Source: Gymnothorax reevesii (taxonomy: Eukaryota > Chordata > Actinopteri > Anguilliformes > Muraenidae). Taken from it: DNA of 64,000 nt. Numbering within the stretch: the first letter of the stretch is position 1; every line of letters begins with the position of its first letter. Under the pieces are notes generated by a model. That model had not been told where the DNA came from. It did no database searches and saw only the letters and a program-made list of their open reading frames with translations. Both the position numbers and the translations under genes were made by a program. Location: positions 121,323,166 to 121,387,165 of the forward strand of contig CM056576.1 in assembly GCA_029721435.1 (NCBI GenBank), in the 5' to 3' direction. This document shows, one piece after another, positions 1-11,075 of the stretch.

Positions 1-1197
1 CTAGACTATAATTTATAACAAGTGCATGTACACAATAGACATACTTTGCACTTCCTCTCTTTCTTTAAAGAACAAAAGGTCTCAAAGGAGCTCATGTACA
101 ATTAACATTACTTAGCCACAAGCAGTCTGCAACCTGCAGGGCAAGGGCATCTCTTCAGCAACTCTCTCCATTCAAGTCATTAAGAGCTTAAACAGAGGCT
201 TCTCTGAAACTATCCCTAATATAGTGTTTTGGGTGATTAGATGCGATTACCATCTATACTTTCCCGCTAGGCATCACAACCACATTAATGCCCTTTTCAC
301 ACTGACAGAATCAAGCAAGCCAGCCTTGCTGGGTCGTACTTTTGTGGAGCCTGTCAAGTAAAAATCTGCTTCATTGTCCCATTGTTTGTAGAGAGTTTAT
401 TAATTAAAGGCAATATTGAGTATAATTAAATTCTAATGTGCTGATGTTTTTGCCATCAAGCCTTGGAGTGTCCAGCAATGTAAGCTGTTTTAGGTCAAGA
501 CTTTCAAAATACTCAGGGTTATACTGAGTATGATTAGGTAGTCTAAGTATAAAGAAGCTAATCAAGCTAAACTAATGCAGAGAATTACGTATCTTCCTAC
601 CCATCCAATGTTGTAGCTGATTCTACTTCACAAGTCTGAATGTCATTGGCAACCTTTCTTTAGTTTGAGAGAGATAAAAATACAATAGGAAAAGGGCTGG
701 AGTACCAGTCCGACCAATGACTCAAGCTGCTTTTAGCCTGACAGGGAAAAGGCATGGAGAAAGAGCATTACATAGACGAGTCAGGATTGTCAAATCTAGC
801 CCTTAAATCCAAGTATGGGCCCTGTGTTCTATTCTCCTCAGTAATTACCTGAACAATTTGTGCTGCACAATTGGCACATCTCGTTTCACACCTGACTCGC
901 AGATAAGGGGAAGGTGCGAAACGTGGTGGTCGTGGCCCCCAAGGTCAATGGAATAGGAGTCTGAAGGACAACCACAGGTTGTGGATTCTAATAACATTAA
1001 TTCACTGCTAACAGATTTCTAAAAAGGATACACTTAAGTCTGACTTTGAAAAATACATGTCGTACATGCCCAATGTCTGACCACACATGATAAATGCAGT
1101 CAGTAGTTTAATCAACAATTCAAAACATGCAAGGACTTTGATTGGAGTTTCAATAATATGAAACTATCATTTTTGATAGTTAAATAAGATTGTTACC
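1..1197. other. Unique noncoding DNA
   Basis: This stretch is AT-rich with stop codons in every frame. I recognise no repeat, terminal inverted repeat, coding exon or RNA gene in it. Confidence 0.5.
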
Positions 1198-1275
1198 TCC
1201 ATCCATCTGTCCATTATCTCTACCATTTCTTCCTCTCTATGGTTACGGGAGAGCTGGAGCCTATCCCTGCTAGTT
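1198..1275 (-). repeat. Tail fragment of the fish tRNA-related SINE
   Basis: Read on the minus strand this matches the 3' end of the complete SINE at 46814-47179: the tract around GCTGGAGCCTATCCC, its reverse, and a closing run of CCATCCAT-like repeats. Only about 80 bases of the 3' tail are recognisable and they are diverged. Sequence to the right (1276 onward) no longer aligns by eye. Confidence 0.6.
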
Positions 1276-1891
1276 TTTGCTGATTCATATGATGACCATC
1301 AGGTGTGGTTGGCATTTCAAAATGTCAGTCGTTAGGTGACTGGGTTTGTATCCCTTTTTGGTTTAGCACCTCATTATAATGACCTAAATGCAACTAAATT
1401 CCCTGGATCATGGTTGTGAATCACATATTGTGGAAGATAGTTTTGCACTTGGAAAGTTCAAGGTTAGGGCGGATAAAAACAACCATTTAAGAAAGTCACA
1501 TCATTCCCATTTCAAATGCCACAAACGAATGAATCTCGGAGGAATCAAACATTTTGAATGTTGACTGATGGCCAGTCTCAATTAATATTTCTGTATGCAT
1601 TAATGTCCATTAAATGACTGTATCCAGACTACAGGGATGACACAGAATAACCGGATGTTTCAGCTATCGTCCCCAAAAAAAGTGCGTCATCTGAGACATC
1701 ACAAAAACACACTCCATAAAACATCTTCTGCCATGTCAGATAATGCATAAGCACTGCGGAATTGACAGCCAATGTAACGTTGGGAGTGAGGGCAAGTCTC
1801 GCTACCAAAAGCACAGTTTCCCAAAACAATGTTTTTGCAACTACAAAAGAAACCATTTACTGCAACTGTAAAACAGTGTATAGACAAAGCC
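1276..1891. other. Unique noncoding DNA before the first transposon
   Basis: I see no gene or repeat here. Short frames at 1629-1908 have no recognisable domain and overlap each other on the same strand, as expected by chance. Confidence 0.45.
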
Positions 1892-1924
1892 ACACACCAA
1901 TCAGCCATAACATTATGTAAATAT

Positions 1925-3149
1925 CAGTCCAATATTTTGTAGGTGCCCCTTTTGCCACCAAAATGGCCCTGACGCGTCGAAGCATGGACTCCGCAAGAAC
2001 TTTGAAGGTGTGCTATGGTGCTATGGCACCAAGTTCTTGGCAGCAAATGCTTTCAATCCTCGATCAAACAGACTTGTTTGTTTGGCAAACCCAAAGGGTG
2101 CTCGATTGAATTGGGATCTTGGGAATTTGGAGGCCAACTCAACTCGTGTTTCTCAAACCATTCCTGAACCACTATTGCATTGTGGCAGGGCCTATTATCC
2201 TGCTGAAACAGACCATTAGAGAATACCATTGCTATGAGAAGGTGTGTTTGGTCTGCAAAAATTTTTAGGAGTTAGTACATGTCAAAGTAACATCCACACG
2301 AATGGTGAGACCCAAGGTTTCCCTGCAGAACATTGCCCTAAGGATCACACTGCCTCTGCTGGCTTGCCTTCTTCCCTTAGGGTATCCTGGTGCCCTGTCT
2401 CTAAGCCAATGGTTCCCAACCCAGTCCTCAAGGACCCCCTGCCCTGCAGGTTTTTTCTCTCTTTCTACTCTTTCACACCTGATTCATTTAAGAGCTTCAT
2501 GCTGATTGGTTGAAAAAGATCTACCTGAACAGGGTGTGCATGCAGGTGCATTGGGCCTTAAATGGATAAGGTGTGCAAAAGTAAAGCTGCAACAAAAACC
2601 TGCCAGACAGGGGGTCCTTGAGGACTGGGCTGGGAACCACTTCTCTATGCGACGCAAGCCACATGATGTGACACAAAATGTGATTCATCGGACTTGTCCA
2701 CCTTCTTCCATTTCCTCGTGGTCCAGTTGAGATGATCACGTGCCCATTGCAGGTGCCTTCGGTGGTGCACAGGGGTCAGCACGGGCACCCTAAATGCTCT
2801 ATGGCTACATAGCCCCATAACGCAACAAACTGCGGTGCATTGTGTGTTTTGATACCTTTCTGTGAAACCTTTTCTGCTTGACCTTTTCAAGCAATTTTAG
2901 CTACTGTAGCTCTTATGTTGGACTGGACCATACAGGCCAGCCTTTGCTCCTCAAGCGCATAACTGAGCTTTGGCCGCCCATGACCCTGACGACTGTTCGC
3001 CAGTTTTCCTTCCTTGGACCACTTTCAATTAGTACTGACCACTGCAGACCAGGAACACCCCCACAAGAGGTGCAGTGTTTGCGAAGCTCTGACTCAGTTA
3101 TCTACCCTTCACAATGGTCAAAGTCGTTCACATCCTTACACTTGCCCAT
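1925..3149 (-). pseudogene. Tc1/mariner transposase relic (ACACC family)
   Basis: The start is placed at 3149, where the minus strand reads MGKCKDVNDFDH, matching the usual MGKRKDLSEFDKG-type start of this family. A helix-turn-helix region follows, then the stretch 2645-2890, which contains LTPVHHRRHLQWARDHLNWT and the first catalytic aspartate in SDESHF. The frame is then cut by the 236-bp hAT MITE. Downstream pieces near 2030-2330 keep the GGSVMLW-to-FQQDN portion only as fragments. Multiple stops and shifts occur, so no functional protein is possible. Family assignment is firm; the exact frame breaks are not mapped base by base. Confidence 0.8.
2407..2642. mobile_element. hAT-type MITE nested in the Tc1 relic
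   Basis: This 236-bp insert has inverted ends: CAATGGTTCCCAACCC at the left and GGGAACCACTT at the right, with CAGTCCTCAAGGACCCCCTG mirrored by CAGGGGGTCCTTGAGGACTG further in. It is bracketed by 8-bp direct repeats, CTCTAAGC (2399-2406) and CTCTATGC (2643-2650), one mismatch apart, which is the hAT signature. Deleting it rejoins the transposase relic cleanly. It has no coding capacity; a hAT transposase elsewhere must have moved it. Confidence 0.9.
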
Positions 3150-3292
3150 TTTTCCTGCTTCCAACATATTAACTTTGAGGACAATTCACTTACTCCCAAA
3201 TATATCCCACCTACTGGCAGGTGCCATTGTAATGGGATAATTTATGTTATTCATTTCACCTGTCAGTGGGATTAATGTCATGGCTGATTGGT

Positions 3293-3293
3293 G

Positions 3294-3337
<44 letters not shown>
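3293..3337. repeat. Compound (CT)n(TA)n microsatellite
   Basis: About nine CT units run directly into about thirteen TA units. The microsatellite lies between the right end of the ACACC Tc1 element and the left end of the next Tc1 element, and its last TA is the target duplication of that second element. Confidence 0.95.
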
Positions 3338-3540
3338 CAACCTCAATTCCGAAATAGTTGGGACAATGTGAAATTGTGAATAAAATCAAAACACAATGAT
3401 TTTCAAATCACACCAGTCAGCAAATTATTCACAATAGAACAGAGATAACATAGCAAATGTTGAAACTGAGAAATTTTACAATTTAATTTACAAAATAAGC
3501 TCATTTCAAATTTGATGGCTGCTACAGGTCTCTAAAAAGT

Positions 3541-4570
3541 TTGGACCTGTTTTCCATGGTGTAGCATCACCTCTTCTTTTTAACACAGGATGGAGGCATC
3601 TGGGCATTGAGGAGACATGTTTCTTGAGTTTGGCTCGTGGAATTTGATCCCAGTCTTGCTTTTAATACAGGTTTCCAGCTGCTGGAGAGTTTTGGGTCTC
3701 CTTTTACGGGCTTGCCATTTAATTATGCACCAAATGTTCTCAATGGGTGAAAGATCAGGACGGCAGGCAGGCCAGTTCAGCACACAGGCTCTTCTACTAC
3801 GAAGCCATGCTGTTGTAATAGCTGCAGTATGTAGTTTTGCATTGTCCTACTTAAATACACAAGGCCTTCCCTGGAATAGATGTCATCTGGAGGGGAGCAT
3901 ATGTTGCCCTTAAACCTTAATATAAACTTCAACATTTATGGTGCTTTTTAACACATGCAAGTGTCCCACACCATATGCACTAATGCTTCCCCATACCATC
4001 AGAGATGCTGGCTTTTGAACTGAGTGCTGATAACAAGAGGGGTGGTCTTTCTCCCCTCCCAGAGGACACGACGCCCATGATTTCCAACAGGAATGTCAAA
4101 TTTGGACTCGTCTGACCAGAGGACACTTTGCCACTTTGCTACAGTCCATTTTAAATGAGCCTTGGCCCAAAGAACATGGCGGTGCCTCTGGTTCATGCTC
4201 AACAATGGCTTCCTTTTTGCATGATAGAGTTTTGGTGGTATTTGTGGATGACACAGCGAACAGTGTTTACCGACAGTGGTTTCTTGATGTATTCCTGGGC
4301 CCATTTAGTAATGTCAATGGCAGAATCATGCCGGTGAGTGATGCAGTAGCGTCTTAGGGCTCTGAGATCACGGGCATCCAATAAAGGTCTTCGGCCCTGT
4401 CCCTTATGCACAGATAATTTTCCAGTTTCTCTGAATCTTTTGATGATGTTATGCTCTGTCCATGATGAGACCTTCAAAGCCTTTGCTATTTGATGTTGAG
4501 GAACATTGTTTTTAAAGTGTTCCACAATTTTTTTATGCAAGCCTTCAAAGGTTGGAGAGGCTCTGGCCAT
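3541..4570 (-). pseudogene. Tc1-like transposase relic (copy 1)
   Basis: The start codon is at 4568-4570 (MARASPTFEGLHKKI...). The first 120 or so residues stay open: a helix-turn-helix with HQIAKALKVSS and RFRETGK, then the linker [13 protein letters not shown]. The reading shifts near 4200-4300 into a second frame carrying [22 protein letters not shown] and the catalytic SDESKF. It shifts again, and an in-frame TAG sits just before the second catalytic aspartate (DNAK, near 3850). The third motif, SPIENIW, is intact near 3740. All three DDE residues are thus still visible, but the frame is broken at least three times. The full family protein is about 340 residues. Confidence 0.85.
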
Positions 4571-4687
4571 CTTTACTTCTGAGAGACTCAGCCTCTCTAA
4601 GACATTCCTTTTATAGCCAATAGTGTTACACACCTGATGCCAGTTAACTTAATTACTTGCTAAATATTCTTTAAGCTGATTCTCTTA

Positions 4688-5691
4688 TTGCAGTCGTTGC
4701 ACGTCCGCGTCCGTAGAGATTTTCTTGTGAACGCTCTACAGACTGCAATTCTTCTCCAATCCTTTTGATATTTCACATACACTTTGATAGTGGTTAGATG
4801 ATGAAGCCTATCAATTTTGGGTGTGTTTCCTCATACGGTGTCTGAAATATTCCCAAAAAACCAACAAAATTTTTCCTATTGGAAAGAATGGGAATTGGGT
4901 TCTCATTGCTAGAGTGTATGATGTCACACCTAGAGTGGGAGCTGGGAGCACAGTGGCTGCAAAAAACATTTTTCATATCACTACAACTTCCACAAATTTG
5001 AATCCCTTTTCATGAAATTTCCCAAAAACGGAGGAAAAGTTGTTGTTGTCACAGTACTATAGTTTTTGTAGCACAGAAGTTCATAGCTTTGCCTCAGGGA
5101 GCAGTCAAAGGAAAGGAGGCACATCTAATTTCTCTACCTTTCCCATTCAAAAATCACCCAATATGTTTCGGGAGAACAGCGAACACAGAGTTTTTAGATC
5201 GCTGTAATTACAACATTATATCACTCAGAGAAATAAAAAAGACATCCGGACACTCAGCAAAGTCTCGTGCCTTGAATGATGTGGTTACATTTCTGACAGG
5301 ATGAATGTTTTTTTGCGTGAGTAGCAGGACTTTGAGGTGTGCACGAACAAGGATTTCTTTCACTGAGTGACTCAGCGATTCTCTGTGTGTGGAGAACCAA
5401 CCAGTCCTGCCATGGCCCTCTGTGATTGGCTGATTTGATATCTAACAGCTCAGCTGAGTTTGCATGGAGATGATTTGGTTAGAATGATGCACATTCGAAA
5501 TGTACTCTCACTCACTATGTAGGGCATTATGTTGTGAATGTTCTACACTGAAAACAATATAAAGACAGTGAGCGAGCGAGTCGACAAGTGTGCTTTTTGT
5601 GTGTCACCATCAGGACGAATTTGACTAGCCAGAAAGACACTCCGTCCAGGGCTACAATAATGTCTTTTTGTGAGAAAAAGTCACTATCTCG
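4688..5691. mobile_element. 1.0-kb unclassified insertion inside Tc1 copy 1
   Basis: Compared with the full-length copy at 30488-32085, this copy is interrupted within the sequence GATTCTCTTATATATTAATT. TA occurs on both sides (4686-4687 and 5692-5693), consistent with a TA duplication. The insert has a GTCCGCGTCCGTAGAG start that resembles a repeat class common in fish. I found no convincing terminal inverted repeat, no open frame of note and no transposase. It could be a non-autonomous DNA element with decayed ends. Confidence 0.65.
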
Positions 5692-5945
5692 TATATTAAT
5701 TGCTTTTTCAGCCCTTTTTTGCCGGTGTCCCAACTTTTTTGAGACCTGTTGCTGCCAGAAAATTTGAAATGAGCCAATTTTGTGGATAAAAATGTAATAT
5801 GTCTCAGTTTCAACATTTGAAATGTTATCCTTGTTCTATTGTAAATAACATATTGGCTCATGTGATCTGAAAGTCATTGCATTTTGATTTTATTCACAAT
5901 TTACACTTCGTCCCAACTATTTCGGAATTGGGGTTTTATATGCAC

Positions 5946-5968
5946 ACACCAGTCAGCCATGACATTAT
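5946..5968. mobile_element. Solo terminal repeat of the ACACC Tc1/mariner family
   Basis: The sequence ACACCAGTCAGCCATGACAT at the immediate right of Tc1 copy 1 is the same end as at 1892 and the inverse of the end at 3275-3294. Nothing of the family's body follows; the next element begins within ten bases. It therefore looks like the stub of a second ACACC-family element. Confidence 0.65.
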
Positions 5969-5977
5969 TTCCATTGA

Positions 5978-7384
5978 CAGTAGTTTGCCAGAAGTATTTG
6001 GACAGCAACACAATTTTCGTTATTTTATCTCTGCACTAAACCACAATGACTGAAAAGAATCAGATTCCTTGCCAGGTGCGATGGTTCACTGATTATTTCA
6101 TGACAAATTAAGCAGATAAAAGGTATGTAGTTTATTAAAAGTGTTGAATTTGCATTTGATTGTTGTTCATGGGAGCCCTCGATATGTGCTCCAAAAAGAC
6201 ATCGATGCAGGTGAAGGAGGTTATCATTAAGCTGAAGATAGAAAGCAAATCTATCTGACAGATAACAGAAATTTTAAAAGAGGTCAAATCAACTATTTGG
6301 TCAATTCTTAAAAAGAAGGATTGCATTATCGAGCTCAGCAAAACCAGAATGCCTGGAAGACCACGGAAGACAACTAATGGCTACAATATTCTTTCCTGCG
6401 AGAAGCAAAGCCCCATCATAACATCTATCGAGGTCAAGAACACCCTCAAGACAGCGGGCTTCTAGTGGCTAAAGTCCACAATCAGAGACACTTTCATGAA
6501 TGTAAAAGCAGAGGAATTACCACAAGATGCAGACCTCTGATGACACTGAAGAACAGAAGAGCCAAAGTAGACCTTGCGAGAAAAAAATATGAAAAAGCCA
6601 GACCAGCTCTAGAATAATCTTCATCAGACAGATGAAACCAGGATTAACTTGTGCCAGAATGATGGGATTAAAAGAATATGGAGGAAGAAAGCTCATGATC
6701 CACAGCATACCATATCATGTCAAACATGGTGGAGGCAGTGTTATGGAATCGACATGTATGACTGCCAAAGGAACTGTGTCACTGAAGTTTATTGATGATA
6801 TGATTGCTGATCGAGGAAGCAGGATGAATTATCCTATCAGCAGGTTATATGACCTGCTCAAATTCAGCCAGACGCTGCAAAACTGAAGAGCTAGGGCTTC
6901 ACAGTACAGATGGATATATGACCCGAAACATACTGTGAAAGGAACACAAGGCAAAGAAATTGAATATTCTTGAATGGCTGTCAGTCACCTGATCTAAACA
7001 CAGTTGAGCTGCTATTCAATTACTGAGGGCAAAACTAAAGGCAGAAAGATTTATAAACAAGTTGCAACTGAAGGCAGCTGCAGTAAAGGCCTTGCAAGGA
7101 ATCTCAAGAAAGGAAACATTTTGTGATATCCATGGGTTCCAAACTGGAGGCAGTCATTAACTGCACAGGATTTCCATCCAAATATTCGAACAATAAACAA
7201 TCCTCATATTCATAAATATGCAAGTTTGTCCAATTACTTTTAAGCCTTGGAAAATGGAGGTCTATGTATAAAACTGGCGGTAATTTCATGCAGTTTCTCT
7301 GCAAATATATATATTTTTTGAATTTTTTAAAAGTGTTGTTTGTGCCTTGCCACTCTGGGGAGCCAATAATTTTGGAGCCCACTG
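5978..7384 (+). mobile_element. Tc1-like transposon, second family (CAGT ends), decayed
   Basis: The left end starts CAGTAGTTTGCCAGAAGTAT; the right end, read in reverse, starts CAGTGGGCTCCAAAATTATT. The two are similar but diverged. A TA follows the right end. The 1.4-kb length fits a Tc1-class element, and the plus strand carries a matching transposase relic throughout. Confidence 0.75.
6190..7200 (+). pseudogene. Tc1-like transposase relic (second family)
   Basis: In order, the plus strand shows a helix-turn-helix part (VKEVIIKLKIESKSI, stop, QITEILKEVKSTIW), the linker PGRPRKTT, the first catalytic motif QTDETR (near 6630), and KHGGGSVM...MTAKGTVSLKFIDDM inside a frame running 6632-6886. 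QPDAAKL and FTVQMD follow in a shifted frame, then SPDLN, and a C-terminal piece resembling SMGS..Q.VI.C.GF. The family is widespread in fishes and about 340 residues long. There are numerous stops and at least four frame changes, so it is inactive. Confidence 0.85.
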
Positions 7385-7440
7385 TATATAATATGCACAG
7401 TATATTTGGAATTTCTTAACCATACACCATAGCTTATATA

Positions 7441-7691
7441 TGAAGAGTTTGGTTCCAAAATGCAATATATCCATTTTAGTCATTTTGAGTAAATCAGCTT
7501 TTTCTGTGCTGGTGCCTATTGCATTTTATAGAAAAACACGAACTTTGACCATGAAAAAATATACCATATAGTATGCATTTCTAATTACTGTTTTTTGCAC
7601 CATGTGTAAGAAGTGCAGGACTATCACACTATGGTATTATCTCAATTTTTGTAATTTTGGCACTTATTGCGTTTTGGAACCAAACTCTTCA
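7441..7691. mobile_element. Palindromic MITE (GAAGAGTTTGGTTCC ends)
   Basis: The left arm 7441-7467 (TGAAGAGTTTGGTTCCAAAA...) pairs with the right arm 7666-7691, which reads ...GTTTTGGAACCAAACTCTTC. They differ at a single base over about 26 bp. TATA flanks both outer ends, suggesting a TA target. The roughly 200-bp interior is AT-rich and noncoding. This is a frequent type of short repeat in fishes; the superfamily is not decided here. Confidence 0.85.
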
Positions 7692-7827
7692 TATATACTG
7701 CACATCCCTGTTTGGTTATATTTTAAGTGACAATAATTCTGGCCCAAGCCATAAGAAAAGTAATTGATTTGGGGATAACTGCACTTCATAGTTTTGAAAA
7801 ACTAATGATAAACTAACAAAGTAGTAT

Positions 7828-7852
7828 TTTTATTATTATTATTATTATTATT
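7828..7852. repeat. (ATT)n microsatellite
   Basis: Eight ATT/TTA trinucleotide units in a row. Confidence 0.9.
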
Positions 7853-10070
7853 TTCTGAGAAATATCAACATGGCATCAACTATTCAATGGCTATCGCAGA
7901 TCCATAGAACCATGCAATGGATCAGTAGTTTCTAGCAATGTGTAACTGAACTAAGGAAGAGTGTAACAGAAACAGTATTCTTATGAATACAACAACTTTT
8001 TGAGCGAAATACTTGTGTTACCGTGGTACAAATTCTACTTCCCGTCTCAAGATGAATTCAGATGAAACCAACTCTGGGCCAACTGGATATCACCTTGAAA
8101 TTTGGTTTTCCGCTGGCTGTGCGAAGCTGACCCATTGCAATCTTCTGCTTCCCATCGATCTACAATAAAGCATATATTCAAACCAGTCAGAAATATGGGA
8201 AAGCAAGACAGGTGCCAAATAGTGACTTCCTTCAAAGTGCTCACCATTTAGTCAGTTTGAGTGAATGGTTGTCACTGTCAGTGTGCCTTCATGCTACCTT
8301 GTCAAAACGCCGTACTACAAAGCTTCCAGTTTTCCCAAGTTCATGCAGAATGATGGAATCATCAAAGTTTTGCATTTTGACTGTCTAAGGCCAAGTCAAT
8401 TTACACATCTTCTAAATTGAATAGAGTCCACAACCATGAATGTGAAAATAAAACTGTGATCTCAAAATGGCTGACAGGGATGTTGACCGCAATACAGAGC
8501 TTCAGTCAAAATAAACTCTTAGGTGGTTGCTGTGTTTATTGTTTTTAGGGTGCATGACCTCCATAGTTATGACTAATGTATGTGAGTTTCCAAAAATATT
8601 AACATCAACTAGACTCATCGATATGTCTATGATCGTTCTGAATGCTTTGTTGCTACACCATTACAGCCACTTCTGTGGAAGTAATAGGCTTTTGTCTTTC
8701 ATCATAGATGATGTGAAGCAAATCACACATCAATGTTTGCTCTTTTAAAACTATCTCTGCCGGTGTCTACAGGTTGTTTTTGAAAAGGTGAATAAAGGAA
8801 TGTACTTTTCTCAGCAAAACCACAAACATTCTTTGCTTAGTCAAAACAGCATTGTGAGTTGATCTTTCATCATTGATAACTTGGTCAGAGTGTTCCGTTT
8901 TCATAGTTTTACCACAGATTAAAATTGCATGCTGTTGCTGTGGAATGCAAACACGTGTAGATGATGTGTGCGGCAAACAATGCTTATAATTCCACTAAGG
9001 TCCTGGAGCAATTAGCTCTTTGAGGAATCATATATATAGTCACTGCGTTAGATTTTTTTCAAGCTGGAACAGTCACAAGAATTCAAACAACCTCTACTTC
9101 TCAGGTGAGTAATTATAGATGAATCTTTTATCCTGCTTGGGTCACTGGATGGTAATTAAATCTGGAAACAAGTTCAGAAGCCTTTTCAAAGCCACATCAA
9201 TAATCACAAAAAGGATTAGCATACAAAAAACTCCTGCCAGTGGAAATCAATTTACATAGGCCACTATTAAATGATAGTATGTGTCTCAATTCTAAAAAGC
9301 TGATATTTTTCAAAGAATTTAAAAGAATGTTGGTTTGCCTTTTCAGTTTTCCACTCCACTTTTGACTCGTACTTTCACACCACAACATTACTGTAACTGG
9401 AAGAATTTGTTGTGTCTGATTTTTCATGAGGCTGTCAGTTGACCACTATAGGAATATATTTGTTTGGTGTTTAGAAAAAAAAAAAGAAACTTTGGTTACC
9501 AGCTACATATCTACCATATATTCTTCCTTTATTCAGATAAATTATATTCCAACAGTCATTGTAAAATAGTGATATCTCAGACATCACCGGCCTGCCGTGC
9601 AGTTTTTAAGAATACTTTCAATGAAAAGAAGTTAACGCATATATTAACTTAATCGGCCAATTCCGCACATTATCTCCTCAGCATAACAATAATCTTTGCG
9701 TATTATCAAATATGATTTGTGCAAATCTGTTTCATTTGTAAATGAACTTACGTCCATATCAGACACATGTCAAAATCAATGCTTTATCGTCTTTGTAAAC
9801 AAATCCATGCTCTCGATGTTTCTGTTCAAGGGCGATAGGCAAACAGCTAGCAAATTTCCCACTGAGTTAACATTTTTTTCCCTTTATATTCATTTCATGC
9901 TTTTCAGACAAAACCTTCTGTGTTACCCATGTTGTTTCAGTTCCGCTCAACTGATCTCACAATACTTTCGAGCAGTCTTTTGTTGATTCAGAGAAAGGCC
10001 TATGGTCCATTCATGCACATTACACAGCAGTACAGCCACACAGTACCAAACTAAAATGCCCTTCGACCTC
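7853..10070. other. Unique AT-rich noncoding DNA
   Basis: I see no repeat family or exon. Frames of 60-96 codons at 8047, 8527, 8767, 9197, 9464 and 9696 have no domain, no splice structure I trust and no shared composition. Confidence 0.45.
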
Positions 10071-11075
10071 TTCAGGATTCAGAGGGTCCAATAAGGCCGT
10101 GCCTCTCCACTAACATGGAAGAGCAAATGGAAGACTTTATAAATGGTAAGCTAACTGCTTTCCTCTCAGCCTGTGCATCTTCTAAGGCCAAATGAGATTA
10201 GCGGGTGCAGTAAGGCCTGCACAGAGCTTGAGAGGTCAAAGGTAAAGGTACTTATTGGAAGGAGTACCCCAGGGGCCCAGCGGTTCACTCAATCAAAAAA
10301 CTGGCATGCACTTCAGACTGGATTAAATTAATCAGGAGCAAACAGGGGAGTTATAGGCTGCTTATCTAGGGAGAAAACATTTGGCTTTCTTTCCTTTGAA
10401 CAGGCCCTACAGAAATGTTTGTTAATTTTATTTATCACAGCCGTTGTCACTGTGGCAATCTTCCATGAAATCATCAAAAAGGGCTCTGAGAGTCACTGTA
10501 GGAATTTTATATTTGCATGACACATAGAAAGGGGTGTCTTTGATGTTAAATATTTGCCTCCTCACACATTATGTGCACTTATTTGTGGGATTTTTAGATG
10601 CTAGAATGGATCACGCCGAGCATGGGGCTCGGTTAAACAAAGCAAAGTACAAAAACTTTAAAAACCAAGTTTGGCAGGCAACAGTACATGGAATAGTGCT
10701 CTGGACAACTCATACTGTAATAATAGACATTACACCCTATCATCTGTAAATGTCATTATGATATGATGAAATATGGAGTACCCCTCCAAACGAAGCCCTC
10801 TTTCCCTCTCTTTCTGACACTTCGGTCAATACTGCATTTCCCCACTGAACTCATCTCTGTCATTCTGGATTATTGGGTGATGCCCAGGGACCAAGGACAT
10901 TTCCCATTGCTGGGCAAGCCCATATATAATTCTTATTGTCAGAGAAACCTCCTGATTCTTTCTCTATGGGCCCAAACCCAGAAAAGTCATTAAAAGGCAC
11001 TAATCTGTAATATTGCGGTTATAGAGTTTATCTCGCTTACATCAGGCATAATTCTTTTAGGGCGTCAGATAAGCC
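10071..11075. promoter_or_regulatory. Candidate conserved noncoding region
   Basis: There are no transposon signatures across 1 kb and base composition is more balanced than in the flanks. It contains motif-like blocks: AGGTCAAAGGTAAAGG (a direct-repeat nuclear-receptor-like site), CTTTGAACAGG (TCF-like), GGATTAAATTAATCAGGAG (homeodomain-like) and the block around 10880-11060 with GGGTGATGCCCAGGGACC. This is how deeply conserved enhancers near developmental genes often look. The call is inference from composition only. Confidence 0.3.

Larger units (their letters stand above)
1892..3294 (-). mobile_element. Decayed Tc1/mariner (IS630-type) transposon with ACACC ends
   Basis: The ends are inverted: ACACCAATCAGCCATAACAT on the left (from 1892) and its complement, ATGTCATGGCTGATTGGTGT, on the right (ending 3294). 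The body, read on the minus strand, is a transposase relic of a family that is abundant in fish genomes. Removing the nested hAT MITE (2407-2642 plus one 8-bp duplication) leaves about 1.16 kb, some 200 bases short of the length I expect for the family, so there are internal deletions around 2070-2160. The element is old and not capable of moving itself. It abuts a CT/TA microsatellite on its right. Confidence 0.85.
3338..5936 (-). mobile_element. Tc1-like transposon, copy 1 (AACCTCAATTCCG ends), with 1-kb insert
   Basis: The left end CAACCTCAATTCCGAAATAG (3338) is mirrored by the right end CTATTTCGGAATTGGGGTTT (to 5936). TA dinucleotides flank it at 3336-3337 and 5937-5938. The gross span is 2599 bp; subtracting the insert at 4688-5691 gives about 1.6 kb, matching the 1598-bp full copy at 30488-32085. 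The transposase is on the minus strand. It landed in a TA microsatellite, a typical Tc1 target. Confidence 0.92.

Noticed and set aside
3186..3389. Frame containing a YIYIYIERERER stretch
   Set aside because: It is the translation of the CT/TA microsatellite.
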